This document shows positions 25,551 to 34,700 of a stretch of DNA of 64,000 nt, piece by piece (the first letter of the stretch is position 1; each line of letters begins with the position of its first letter). The stretch is taken from the NCBI RefSeq assembly GCF_000372465.1, contig NZ_AQUZ01000001.1:372001-436000 (forward strand), given 5' to 3'. Made by a program: the position numbers and the translations under genes. The DNA is from Kribbella catacumbae DSM 19601 (GTDB lineage Bacteria; Actinomycetota; Actinomycetes; Propionibacteriales; Kribbellaceae). Under the pieces are notes generated by a model, which was not told the DNA's origin, did not search any database, and saw only the letters and a program-made list of their open reading frames with translations.

Positions 25551-26990
25551 CTAGGGGGTGACGTTGAACCAGTCGCGGAGGCTGGGGAATCGGCGGAGGA
25601 GGAGTTGGTCGAGGAGGAGTAGCGCGGCCAGGGTGATGCCGAAGAGTGGGAGGAAGAGGCCGAGGGCAACGATCAGGGCGGCCAGGGCCGGCGTCGCGCG
25701 GAGTGGGAGCCGGCCCCGTGGTGCGCCTACCGCTCGGCCGGAGGGACGTCGACGCCACCACATGATCGGGCCGCTGACCGACATGAAGATCACCCCGGCG
25801 CAGAACAAGGCCGTGGCCCAGAAGTTGACCAGCCCGAGGCGTCGCCCTTCGTGCAGCGCGATGCCTTGCGAGACCACCTTGGCCAACGCCGGATAGTCGC
25901 CGTAGCCGTACGTGGAGACCACGCGGCCGCCGTACTGGTCGACATGCACGGTGCGTTCCTTGCCGGGGTCCTGGAAGGCGTAGCCGATCGCCGAATAGAC
26001 GCCTTCGTCGCCGTCGGGCAGCGCGATCGTCATCGGGTGCCGCAGGCCGTTGCGTTGCCCGACCTCGATCGCGGTGTCGACAGTCGCCACCGACCGCTTC
26101 GCTTGGGACGGGTCAGAGCTCGGCACCTCGGTCTTGCCCAGCCCCCACGGAACGGTGTGACTGTGCGGCAGCGACTCGTCCAGCGTCGAGGTCGGATTCG
26201 ACAACGCGCCATGATCCTCGCTCCACAACGAGCTGCCCTGGCTGGTCACGAGTTGCTGGGTTTTCTCACCCCAGAACCCTGTCCAGGGCAGCCCGGACAC
26301 GATCAGGAACAACAGCCCGACACCGAGTACTGCGCCCGTCCGGCCGTGCCGCGACCGTAGTACGGCGCCGGCCGCACCAGCCGCGCGGCGCCGCGCTCTG
26401 GCGACCCGGCCGCGGAAGAACAGGTAGTAGCCGGTCAGGGCCATCACAATCGCCCAGCAGGCGGCGATCTCGATCACGTACTCGCCCCACCGGCCGACCA
26501 TCAGATCCCCGTGCAATCGGATCGCGCCACCCGACAGCGTGGTGTCGGGATTCAGCGAACCCAGCACCTTGCCCTCGTACGGATCGACGAACACGTCCCG
26601 GGGCCCGTCGCCCGTGTCGAGCGAGAACGTCGTCGACCGATCCGCCGCGGACGGCTCGGTCATCGACACCACCGTCGCCTCCGGGAAAGCCCGCTGCACC
26701 GCTTCGACCTGCGCGGCGTACGGCTGGGCCTGCAATCCGGCCGGCCGCTCGACCTTCATCACTTCCGCGTGCAGCATCGGCTCGATCTGAAACCGGAACA
26801 GGTAAATCAGTCCGGTCCCGGCCAGAAGCACCACCACCGGGATCACCAGGAAGCTGGCGTAGAAGTGCCACCGCCAGAAGGCCCGGAACATCCCCGAGCC
26901 CCCGCTGCGCGCGCCGGTCTTCGCCGAGCCGGCCCGGCCTGACGACGGCTGGGCACCCGTCTCGACCTCCGAGCGCTGTACTTCGGTCAC
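25551..26990 (-). CDS. PepSY-domain membrane protein (PepSY_TM family)
   Basis: 479 residues. I place the start at GTG 26990, five bases after AAGGAG; the frame extends further upstream without a better site. Structure: a short N-terminus, membrane helix (FYASFLVIPVVVLLAGTGLIYLF), two extracytoplasmic PepSY-like segments (QVEAVQRAFPEATVVSM, ATVDTAIEVGQRNGLRHPMTIAL), and further helices with GEYVIEIAACWAIVMALTGYYLF and WATALFCAGVIFMSVSGPIMWWRRRPSGR. Many members of this family are linked to iron or siderophore reduction and metal stress. It faces away from the His/Met-rich gene, sharing a divergent promoter region. Confidence 0.82.
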   Translation of the reverse strand: MTEVQRSEVETGAQPSSGRAGSAKTGARSGGSGMFRAFWRWHFYASFLVIPVVVLLAGTGLIYLFRFQIEPMLHAEVMKVERPAGLQAQPYAAQVEAVQRAFPEATVVSMTEPSAADRSTTFSLDTGDGPRDVFVDPYEGKVLGSLNPDTTLSGGAIRLHGDLMVGRWGEYVIEIAACWAIVMALTGYYLFFRGRVARARRRAAGAAGAVLRSRHGRTGAVLGVGLLFLIVSGLPWTGFWGEKTQQLVTSQGSSLWSEDHGALSNPTSTLDESLPHSHTVPWGLGKTEVPSSDPSQAKRSVATVDTAIEVGQRNGLRHPMTIALPDGDEGVYSAIGYAFQDPGKERTVHVDQYGGRVVSTYGYGDYPALAKVVSQGIALHEGRRLGLVNFWATALFCAGVIFMSVSGPIMWWRRRPSGRAVGAPRGRLPLRATPALAALIVALGLFLPLFGITLAALLLLDQLLLRRFPSLRDWFNVTP

Positions 26991-27107
26991 GTCCACTCCT
27001 TGTCCGCAGTTCCAAGGCAGTAGTCGGATCGCTGTGGTGATTGGTTCCCGGGTGCCGGATGTGACCTGCGCCATGGTCCCGGAGTTGGGTCCTCTGTGGC
27101 GACCGCC

Positions 27108-27122
27108 AAGGAGGTGCGACCA
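27108..27122 (+). promoter_or_regulatory. strong ribosome binding site placed for an out-of-frame ATG
   Basis: AAGGAGG (27108-27114) stands seven bases before ATG 27122, which opens a different frame ending at 27334. The apparent gene starts at ATG 27133, eleven bases later, for which the spacing is poor. This could be a start-site misreading, an indel, or translational control by re-initiation. Confidence 0.5.
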
Positions 27123-27132
27123 TGGTTCAGCC

Positions 27133-27789
27133 ATGCGACCGGCCTGGGGATTCCGAGCAACGCGGGCCGCGATGTTCGCGGCCATCTGTGTGCTGCTCGC
27201 CGCCCTCGGTCATCACCTCATGTCCGGAACGCCGATACCGGGATGGGCGCTGGGCACCTCCTTCGCCGGCGTCGGGATGGCCGCATGGTTCGTGGCCGAC
27301 CGAGAGCGCGGCGTACCGTTCGTGGTCCTCGTGACGCTGGCGGCGCAGAGCACGCTGCATCTGTGGTTCTCCGCGGCGCAGGCGCAACGCCACCCGCAGT
27401 CTCCGTCGGATCCGCATGCCATGCACATGGCGCACCACACGATGCCGATGGCGGCCGACGCCGCTCATGGCCACCATTCGATGCAGGCAGCAGCCGAGAC
27501 CAGCGTTGAGCATCTGGCCGGCATGGGGTCGTACGGCATGCTCGCCGCTCACTTGCTTGCGGCGCTGCTTTGCGGCTTCTGGCTGGCTTATGGGGAACGG
27601 GCTGCCTTCGCCGTTCTCCGTACCGCCACCAGGCGGCTGTTGCTCCCGCTGCGACTGATCTCCGGCCCACGAGTCACCCTCCACCAGCCGAACATCCGGC
27701 CGCACCACTCCCCCAGGACGCTTCGGCCGTTCCTCCTCGTTCACGCCATCACCTCAAGGGGTCCACCGCGCGGAGTCGCCGTCGTCTGA
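27133..27789 (+). CDS. His/Met-rich integral membrane protein, possible copper-binding
   Basis: 218 residues from ATG 27133; an in-frame GTG further up is possible. About four hydrophobic segments (AAICVLLAALGHHLM, ALGTSFAGVGMAAWFV, GVPFVVLVTLAAQSTLHLWF, GSYGMLAAHLLAALLCGFWLAYG). Between the third and fourth lies a loop packed with His and Met (HAMHMAHHTMPMAADAAHGHHSMQ in two parts), a typical Cu(I)/Cu(II)-binding composition. The C-terminal 45 residues are basic with further His. No named family recognised. A perfect terminator follows, then the ECF sigma gene; the PepSY gene is divergent. Confidence 0.6.
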   Translation: MRPAWGFRATRAAMFAAICVLLAALGHHLMSGTPIPGWALGTSFAGVGMAAWFVADRERGVPFVVLVTLAAQSTLHLWFSAAQAQRHPQSPSDPHAMHMAHHTMPMAADAAHGHHSMQAAAETSVEHLAGMGSYGMLAAHLLAALLCGFWLAYGERAAFAVLRTATRRLLLPLRLISGPRVTLHQPNIRPHHSPRTLRPFLLVHAITSRGPPRGVAVV

Positions 27790-27836
27790 CGGCCGTCCCA
27801 CCGGAGCGCCACCGAGACCAGGTGCCGCTCCGGCTG

Positions 27837-27860
27837 AGGCCTGCCATCCGGCAGGCCTTT
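27837..27860 (+). terminator. rho-independent terminator after the His/Met-rich gene
   Basis: AGGCCTGCC (27837-27845), loop ATCC, GGCAGGCCT (27850-27858), then TT. A perfect 9-bp stem with tetraloop and short T-run, 48 bases after the stop codon. Confidence 0.75.
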
Positions 27861-27925
27861 CCGCTCGCCGGCCCCGTACCTGATCGTGCGGCGCCGGATC
27901 CTGGACTTCCAGAAGGACTCAAGCC

Positions 27926-28504
27926 ATGGCTTCTGCCCTGCTCGAACAACCGATCGGACCGCCCGCCGGCCCCGACGAGACATCTACCCGCCTGGCGATC
28001 GCCGCCCGCGAAGGCGACCTTGTTGCCCTCGACAACCTCATCCGTGCCCTCCAGCGTGACGTCCGGCGTTACGTCAGCCAGCTCAGCGCCGATCCGCAGT
28101 CGGCCGACGATCTCACCCAGGAGACCTTCCTGCGCGCACTGAAAGGCCTGCACCGCTTCGAGGGTCGCTCATCGGCACGGACCTGGTTGCTGTCCATCGC
28201 CCGGCACACCGTCGCGGACGACCTGCGCCGCAAGGCATCCCGCCCGAGACTCTCCGACCGCGACTGGCAACTCGCCGCCGAACGAGCCCAACCATCCGAC
28301 CTGCCAGGCTTCGACGACGGGATCGCCCTCGCCGACCTGCTCGACAAACTCCCGGCCGACCGCCGCGAGGTCTTCGTCCTCACCCAACTGGCCGGCGTCC
28401 CGTATGCCCAAGCAGCCAGCCACCTCGGCTGCCCGATCGGCACCATCCGCTCTCGAGTAGCCCGCGCCCGGACGACCCTCATCGATCTCCTCGCCGCAGC
28501 CTGA
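27926..28504 (+). CDS. ECF-type RNA polymerase sigma factor
   Basis: 192 residues from ATG 27926 (AAGGAC upstream). Region 2 reads LDNLIRALQRDVRRYVSQL, DDLTQETFLRALKGLHRFEG, SSARTWLLSIARHTVADDLRR. Region 4 reads LADLLDKLPADRREVFVLTQLAGVPYAQAASHLGCPIGTIRSRVARARTTL in parts. No anti-sigma gene of the usual ZAS type is adjacent; the upstream His/Met-rich membrane protein could take that role, as membrane partners often sense the signal. It recalls the SigC-like group, linked to copper in mycobacteria, but this grouping is tentative. A hairpin follows at once. Confidence 0.88.
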   Translation: MASALLEQPIGPPAGPDETSTRLAIAAREGDLVALDNLIRALQRDVRRYVSQLSADPQSADDLTQETFLRALKGLHRFEGRSSARTWLLSIARHTVADDLRRKASRPRLSDRDWQLAAERAQPSDLPGFDDGIALADLLDKLPADRREVFVLTQLAGVPYAQAASHLGCPIGTIRSRVARARTTLIDLLAAA

Positions 28505-28828
28505 CCGAAGCGTCCGCCTCCCGGCTACGGCCTGGAGGCAGACGCTTAGTTCGCTGGGGCCGAATTAGGGCTCTCCTGACGGATCCGTGGGTCGGTCTCT
28601 TGACCCGGGAGTGCTGACCGGTAGCCGCCGGGGGCCCGCCAACCTGATCAGTCGCCCCTTTTGACCACCCAGCCACCTTGTGCACCGGCCAGACACCCAC
28701 CCGCCCAACGACGCCCAGCCCGCGCCCAAAGTCGATCACCGGTTGGCGCCCTCCAACCGGCCAGCTGACCCCGTAACACCACGAACGACCCACGGATCAG
28801 TCAGGACAGCCCGAATTAGCATGTGTGG
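28505..28828. other. intergenic region with a terminator and a palindrome
   Basis: No convincing gene in these 324 bases. It contains the terminator at 28509-28546, a perfect CCGGTTGG-CGCCCT-CCAACCGG inverted repeat at 28739-28760 that could be an operator or RNA hairpin, and a TAGCAT box at 28817-28822 that may be the -10 of the nucleoside hydrolase gene. Confidence 0.5.
28509..28546 (+). terminator. terminator after the ECF sigma gene
   Basis: AGCGTCCGCCTCC (28509-28521) pairs with GGAGGCAGACGCT (28534-28546), one mismatch in 13, loop 12 bases, followed by TAGTT. It starts five bases after the stop codon. Confidence 0.7.
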
Positions 28829-29764
28829 ATGGCGATCCCGATGGTGCTCGACTGCGATCCCGGGCACGACGATGCGATGGCGCTGTTGCTCGCCATCGCC
28901 GATCCAGCTGTCGAACTGCTGGGGGTGACGACGGTGGCCGGCAATCAGACGGTCGGCAAGTGCACGCTCAACGCCCGTCGAGTGCTCTCGCTCGCCGGTG
29001 CGCCGGACATCCCGGTCGCCCGCGGCGCCGACCGGCCGCTCGTTCGGCCGTTGCGGATCGCCGACGACGTGCACGGCGTGACCGGGCTGGACGGCCCGCT
29101 GTTCGAGCACGAGCCAAAGGTGCCGGAGGCAACGATCACGGCCCACGAGTTGCTCGTCGGCGTACTGACCAAGCACGACTCCCCGGTCACCGTGGTGGCG
29201 ACCGGGGCTCTGACCAACATCGCCCGGCTCCTGTCGGCCCGCCCGGACGTCGCCAGCAGGATCGACCAGATCGTCTGGATGGGTGGCTCCACCGAACGCG
29301 GCAACGTCACGCCGTACGCGGAGGCCAACTGCTTCGTCGACCCCGAAGCAGCGGGCCAGGTCCTGCGTTCAGGCATCCCGTTCACCATGTGCGGACTCAA
29401 CGTCACCCACCAGGCCCTGGTGACCGACGACGTCCTGTCCGCCTTCGCACGAATCGGTACGCCGCTGGCGGGCATCTGCGTCGAGTGGATGACCTTCTTC
29501 GCCTCGACCTACCGACGCCTGTGGGGATTCACCGCGCCGCCGCTGCACGATCCGGTCGCCGTCGCCAGACTCATCGACCCGGCGATCGTCCGCTGTGTCG
29601 AAGCGAACGTGGTGATCGAGACCGCCGGCGAATGGACAGCCGGTGCCACCGCGGTCGATCTGCACCACTACACCGGCCGGCCGGCCAACGCCCGCGTCGC
29701 GGTGGAACTCGACCGGCCGGCGTACTGGACCAGGATCCTCGACGCCGTGGCAGCCCTCGGCTGA
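28829..29764 (+). CDS. inosine-uridine-type nucleoside hydrolase
   Basis: 311 residues from ATG 28829; GTG 28823 is an alternative. MVLDCDPGHDDAMALLLA is the Ca-binding Asp cluster that opens the family (usually DTDPGxDDA; here the first pair is DC). GNQTVGKCTLNARRVL, EATGALTNIARLL-type TVVATGALTNIARL, IVWMGGST and AEANCFVDPEAA are further family motifs. PLHDPVAVARLI supplies the late active-site His-Asp. It splits ribonucleosides into base and ribose for purine/pyrimidine salvage. Cytosolic. A TAGCAT box six bases before the ATG hints at a leaderless transcript. Confidence 0.9.
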   Translation: MAIPMVLDCDPGHDDAMALLLAIADPAVELLGVTTVAGNQTVGKCTLNARRVLSLAGAPDIPVARGADRPLVRPLRIADDVHGVTGLDGPLFEHEPKVPEATITAHELLVGVLTKHDSPVTVVATGALTNIARLLSARPDVASRIDQIVWMGGSTERGNVTPYAEANCFVDPEAAGQVLRSGIPFTMCGLNVTHQALVTDDVLSAFARIGTPLAGICVEWMTFFASTYRRLWGFTAPPLHDPVAVARLIDPAIVRCVEANVVIETAGEWTAGATAVDLHHYTGRPANARVAVELDRPAYWTRILDAVAALG

Positions 29765-29845
29765 GTGCTGGAGATCCGACTTCTGGTGGGTCGGCGTTGA
29801 AGTCTTGCCCGTGATGGGCGCGCGGTCTACTCTCACTCGCAACCG

Positions 29846-29862
29846 TTAGGAAGCTTTCCTAA
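29846..29862. promoter_or_regulatory. operator-like inverted repeat upstream of the GH8 gene
   Basis: TTAGGAAGCTTTCCTAA has 7-base arms TTAGGAA / TTCCTAA around GCT. It is the only such AT-rich palindrome noticed in the window and stands 52 bases before the GH8 start. Similar AGGAA-n-TTCCT elements occur before actinobacterial glycosidase genes, as I recall; the regulator is unknown to me. Confidence 0.55.
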
Positions 29863-29914
29863 TAGTTAGCGTGCTATCAGCATGCGGGCCCGTACGACGG
29901 ACGGAGAGCCGGCA

Positions 29915-31567
29915 GTGAGACGAATAACAGCGATGAGTGTGTTCGGGGCGGCGGCCGTGCTGGTGGCCTCGATCCTGATGCCAACAGCGGCCCGAGCGGC
30001 CGAAACCCTGCTGTCCCAAGGAAGACCTGCCACGGCCTCCTCGATCGAGGCCGCAGGATTCGAAGCCGGCAAGGCAGTCGACGGCAACGCGTCGACCCGG
30101 TGGGCATCAGTGGAGGGGCATGACCCGGAGTGGATCCAGGTCGACCTCGGCAGCGCCCAGCCGATCTCCCGGGTCAAGCTGACCTGGGAGGCGGCCTACG
30201 CGAAGTCCTACCAGGTCCGGATCTCGACCGACGGTTCGACCTGGACGACGGCGTTTTCGACGACCAGCGGCAACGGCGCCACCGACGACCTGACCGTAGC
30301 CGGCACCGCCCGGTACGTCCGGATCAACGGCACGGCCCGCGGCACTTCGTACGGCTATTCCCTGTACGAGTTCCAGGTGTACGGCGGCGACGGCGGACCA
30401 CCTCCTGGCGGTGGTGACGCAGCAGTGCCGTTCGGCGGCCACACGATCCCGTACGCCGCGGGCATGTTGCGGCCTTCGGGCGTTCAGTCCGCGCTGGACG
30501 CGAAGGTAGTCGACTACTACCAGCGCTGGAAGGCGGCCTTCGTCCGGCAGAACTGCGGCAACGGCTGGTACCAGGTGATCTCGCCGGACGCCGACCACCC
30601 GTACGTGGCCGAGGCGCAAGGGTACGGAATGGTCATCGCGGCAACGATGGCCGGCGCGGATCCCGATGCGAAGAAGGTGTTCGACGGACTGGTCAAGTGG
30701 AAGATCGACCACCCGTCGTCGGTCAACCCGGATCTGCTCGCTGCCGAGCAGGACGTCAACTGCCGCAGCGTGAACGGCGGCGACGGTGCGACGGACGGCG
30801 ACATGGACGTCGCCTACGGACTCCTGCTGGCGGATCGCCAATGGGGTAGCGCAGGGACCTACAACTACAAGCAACTGGCGATCCGGCACATCAACGCCAT
30901 CAAGAAGGACGAGATCAACCCGTCCACCAATCTGCTCAAGCTCGGCGACTGGTCCAGCTCCGGCGACCAGTACTACTACATCACCCGTACGTCGGACTGG
31001 ATGGTCGACCACTTCCGTGCCTTCCGGAAGGCCACGGGTGACACCGCTTGGGACACCATCCGCAACGCCCACCAGACCACGATCGCGAACCTGCAGTCCG
31101 GTTTCGCCCCGAGTACCGGCCTGCTGCCCGACTTCGTCGTCAACACCAACACCTCGCCGCGGCCCGCGCCCGGCCAGGTGCTGGAAGACCCGAACGACGG
31201 CCAGTTCTGGTGGAACGCCTGCCGTACGCCGTGGCGGATCGGCGCGGACGCGGTGACCGGAGCGGATTCCCGATCGCTGGCAGCAGCCCGCAAGCTGAAC
31301 AGCTGGATCAAGTCGAAAACCGGCGGCAACCCGGACCAGATCGCACTGGGCTACAAACTGACCGGCACCCAGATCTCCAGCGGTAGCGAGCCGGCCTTCT
31401 TCGCTCCGTTCGCCGTCACGGCGATGACCGACTCGGGCAGCCAGGCCTGGCTGGACGCCCTGTGGAACAAGATGCTCGGCACGCCGATCGCGACCGACAG
31501 CTACTACTCGGCGAGCATCCAGCTCCAGGTGATGATCACGGTCACCCACAACCACTGGGTGCCCTGA
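29915..31567 (+). CDS. secreted GH8 glycosidase with F5/8 type C module
   Basis: 550 residues from GTG 29915, behind GGAGA; an ATG 33 bases earlier is less likely. Signal peptide cleaves near residue 28 (ARA-AE). Residues 30-158 form an F5/8 type C (discoidin, CBM32-like) domain: ETLLSQGRPATASS, KAVDGNASTRWAS, WIQVDLGSAQPISRVKL, YVRINGTARG. After a Gly/Pro linker, residues 170-550 are GH8: YVAEAQGYGM (E233, probable acid) and ATDGDMDVAYGLLLADRQW, which fits the GH8 signature with Val in place of Ile/Met. GH8 enzymes cut chitosan, beta-glucan or xylan with inversion; the substrate is not evident here. It pairs with the next gene. Confidence 0.88.
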   Translation: MRRITAMSVFGAAAVLVASILMPTAARAAETLLSQGRPATASSIEAAGFEAGKAVDGNASTRWASVEGHDPEWIQVDLGSAQPISRVKLTWEAAYAKSYQVRISTDGSTWTTAFSTTSGNGATDDLTVAGTARYVRINGTARGTSYGYSLYEFQVYGGDGGPPPGGGDAAVPFGGHTIPYAAGMLRPSGVQSALDAKVVDYYQRWKAAFVRQNCGNGWYQVISPDADHPYVAEAQGYGMVIAATMAGADPDAKKVFDGLVKWKIDHPSSVNPDLLAAEQDVNCRSVNGGDGATDGDMDVAYGLLLADRQWGSAGTYNYKQLAIRHINAIKKDEINPSTNLLKLGDWSSSGDQYYYITRTSDWMVDHFRAFRKATGDTAWDTIRNAHQTTIANLQSGFAPSTGLLPDFVVNTNTSPRPAPGQVLEDPNDGQFWWNACRTPWRIGADAVTGADSRSLAAARKLNSWIKSKTGGNPDQIALGYKLTGTQISSGSEPAFFAPFAVTAMTDSGSQAWLDALWNKMLGTPIATDSYYSASIQLQVMITVTHNHWVP

Positions 31568-31578
31568 CCCATCGGACG

Positions 31579-31616
31579 GACCCGCGGCGCCAGCCCTGCC
31601 CCCGGCGCCGCGGGTC
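31579..31616 (+). terminator. strong hairpin between the GH8 and lyase-like genes
   Basis: GACCCGCGGCGCC (31579-31591) and GGCGCCGCGGGTC (31604-31616) pair perfectly over 13 bases with a 12-base loop, 11 bases after the GH8 stop. It may end or partly attenuate the transcript before the lyase-like gene. GCGCCGCGGGTCG recurs at about 31657, giving an alternative partner. Confidence 0.65.
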
Positions 31617-31704
31617 ACCCGCTCCGCTCCCCGCGCCGCTCCACCCTGCCCGGCGCGCCGCGGGTCGCTCGCTCCCCCCTCCCCGCCCCCTTAGGAGGTC
31701 CTCC

Positions 31705-34700
31705 ATGTCATCCCCCCAGCAACGAAGGCGATGCCGGATCGCTGTGGTCGCCGCGGTCGCACTGACCTGTGGCATCCCGACCACCGTGGCCGCGATCGGC
31801 CCGGCCCAAGCGGGTCTCGCGGCCCAGGTAGTCGCGGCAACGATTCCTGACCTGACCAGCGCGAACCGGCGGGCACCCATCGCCGGTCTGCCGGACTGGA
31901 GCAAGGCGGGCTACCGCGGTGGCGCCCCGCTACCCGGTCCCGCCGACCTCAACCCCGACCAGAACTGCCAGATCACCGCGGCGGAGCTGGCCTCGCAGTA
32001 CAGCGTCCGTGCTGATGGCAGTGACGCGACCACTGGACTGCAGGCCGCGATCGACGCGATCCGAACGCAGTGCACACCGTCGGCCGGCTACAACAAGCTG
32101 TCGCAGATCACCTTGCCGGAGGGACGAATCGCCGTCACCCGGCAGCTCGGCCTCGACGCCAGCTACCTGCTGATCAAGGGTGCCGGTCAGGGCCGGACCG
32201 TGCTGGTGTTCCGTCCCGACACCAACACCAGGTACGACGCACTCACCGCCGACGGTAGTGACTGGGACGAGGACGGGATGACCCACGGGGCGACCGGCAA
32301 GGGCGGCTGGATGTGGCCGGGCCGCGGCCTGCTCCGGGTTCAGAGCCGCGAGGTCGCACCGCGGTACGCCGCCGACTACGCCTCGGCTCCGCAGAACCGC
32401 AAGGACATCTTCGAAGGATCCATCAACCAGCATTGGGCCGGCGGCGTTCCGCTGCGCGAGTCCTCGGCCGCGGGCACGACCCAGATCAAGCTCGCCAGCA
32501 CCGCGAACATGGCGCTGTTCAAGGCCGGCAACTACCTGTGGGTCGGTGCGGCGAATTCGGTGAAGTTCTACCAGCAGCAGACCGTCACCGACACGTCGAA
32601 GTACCAGAACCTGCACATGCGCCAGCAGATCTTCCAGATCAGCGCGGTCGACACCGCCGGGCGGAACCTGACGATCGACAAGCCACTCGAGTACGACCTG
32701 CCGCTGAACTCCACCTCGGACGGGTCGGCCGCGATCGGCGGCACGGTCTATCCGAGCCGGGTGACGCCGCTCAAGCCGGTCGTCGGGGTCGGGATCGAGG
32801 ACCTGACCATCACCCAGGACATGGCCGGCCTGCCGAAGCTGAGCGGCGGGACCTACAACCTGAACAAGGCCGACGCCGTCCACAACTACGGCAACATGGC
32901 GCCGGAGTACCAGATGCACGGGATCGTGCTGAAGTGGGCGATCAACACCTGGGTCCGCCGGGTCGGAACGGAGATGACCGGCTCGCACCCGATCGTCACC
33001 GAGAGCGCGAAGAACATCCAGGTTCAGGAATCCCATCTGGACGGCTCCTGGAACAAGGGCAAGGGAGGCAACGGCTACCTGCGCGGTTCGCGGGTCTGGG
33101 ACTCGCTGTACGGCTACAACACGACCCGGAACCTGCGTCACTTCACCTTCCAGTGGTCCGCTTCGAACAATGTGGCCATCGGCAACGACTTCGACTCCGA
33201 CCTGAACGTGCACGGCGGCTGGGAACGGCGCAACCTGTTCGAGAACAACACCGTCCGCATCCCGTTCGAGCACTCGTCGAAGAACTGCCGGAGCAACTGC
33301 GGCGACGAGGGCGGTGACGTTCCGGACGACTCGACCTGGTGGCCGATCTGGTGGGCGGCGGGCCCGAAGGCGGTGAAGTGGTCCGGCTCCAGCGGTCCGC
33401 AGAACGTCGTCTACAACAACGCGCTCAGCAAGCAGACCACCGCGAACGGCGCCTACCAGAGCTACTACCCGGACCGGCAACGTCTGTACCAGTTCGGCAG
33501 CAGCTCATCCGACCCAACAAAGTTCCAGCACCTCGCGGTGAACGGCGCCACCATCACGGACTGGGCCGGCCGCGAAACCGCCGACTACACCGCACCGAAC
33601 GGCGGCGTCAACGCCACCCGAACCGATCCATCGGGCTCACTGTTCCTGCGAACCCCCGGCGGTGGTGGTGGATCGGAAACGCTGTTGTCTCGTGGGAAGA
33701 CGGCCACCGCGTCGTCGGTCGAGGGCGGCGGTTTCGAGGCCGGGCGCGCGGTCGACGGCGTCAGCTCGACTCGGTGGGCGTCGCAGGAGGCCCATGATCC
33801 CGAGTGGATCCAGGTCGACCTCGGCGCCCCGGCGGAGCTGACGCGGGTGAAGCTGAACTGGGAGGCGGCGTACGGCAAGGCGTACCAGGTCCAGACCTCG
33901 ACGGATGGCACGACCTGGACGACTGTCCATTCGACGACGTCCGGCGACGGTGGTGTAGACGAGATCCCGGTGTCAGCCAGTGCGCGGTACGTGCGGATCA
34001 ACGGCACCGCACGCGGTACGGCGTACGGCTACTCACTTTGGGAGTTCGAGGTGTACGGCTCGGGCGGCAGCCCGGGTGGTGGCGGGTCGGTGGTCGACGT
34101 GTCGACGGCCGCGCAACTGCAGGCCGCGTTGGCGAACGCGCAACCCGGTCAGACGATCCGGCTCGCGTCCGGGCAGTACCGTGGCTCATTCCTGACCCAA
34201 CGAGCTGGATCCGCGGCGGCGCCGATCACGCTGACGGGTCCGCCGACCGCCGTGCTGATCAACGATGGACCGTCCGGGACCGCGCCGTCGTGCCCGGCAC
34301 CGACGTCCGGGTGGGACTCAGGATACGGGCTGTGGTTGTTCGGTGCGCCGTACTGGAAGCTCACCGGGTTCACCGTGCAGGAGTCCAAGAAGGGGATCGT
34401 GCTGGACAACTCCCACCACGTGACCATCGACGGGGTGTCGGTCCACCACACCGACGAGGAGGCCGTGCACTTTCGCCGGTCCTCTGCTGACGGGGTGATC
34501 AAGAACTCGAAGATCACCGATGCGGGGCTGGTCCAGAAGGGGTACGGCGAGGGCGTGTACCTCGGCTCGGCCGGATCCAACTGGGGTTGTCACGGCAACT
34601 CGGGTGGCGTGGACAAATCCGACCGGGTGCAGGTGCTGGACAACCAACTGGGCCCGAACATCGCGGCCGAGGCGATCGACGTGAAGGAGGGCACGACCGG

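Noticed and set aside
27122..27334. 70-codon ORF with a strong ribosome binding site
   Set aside because: Not listed as a gene: the translation is Pro/Ser/Arg-rich shadow sequence inside the membrane protein gene. Kept as a finding about start-site choice.
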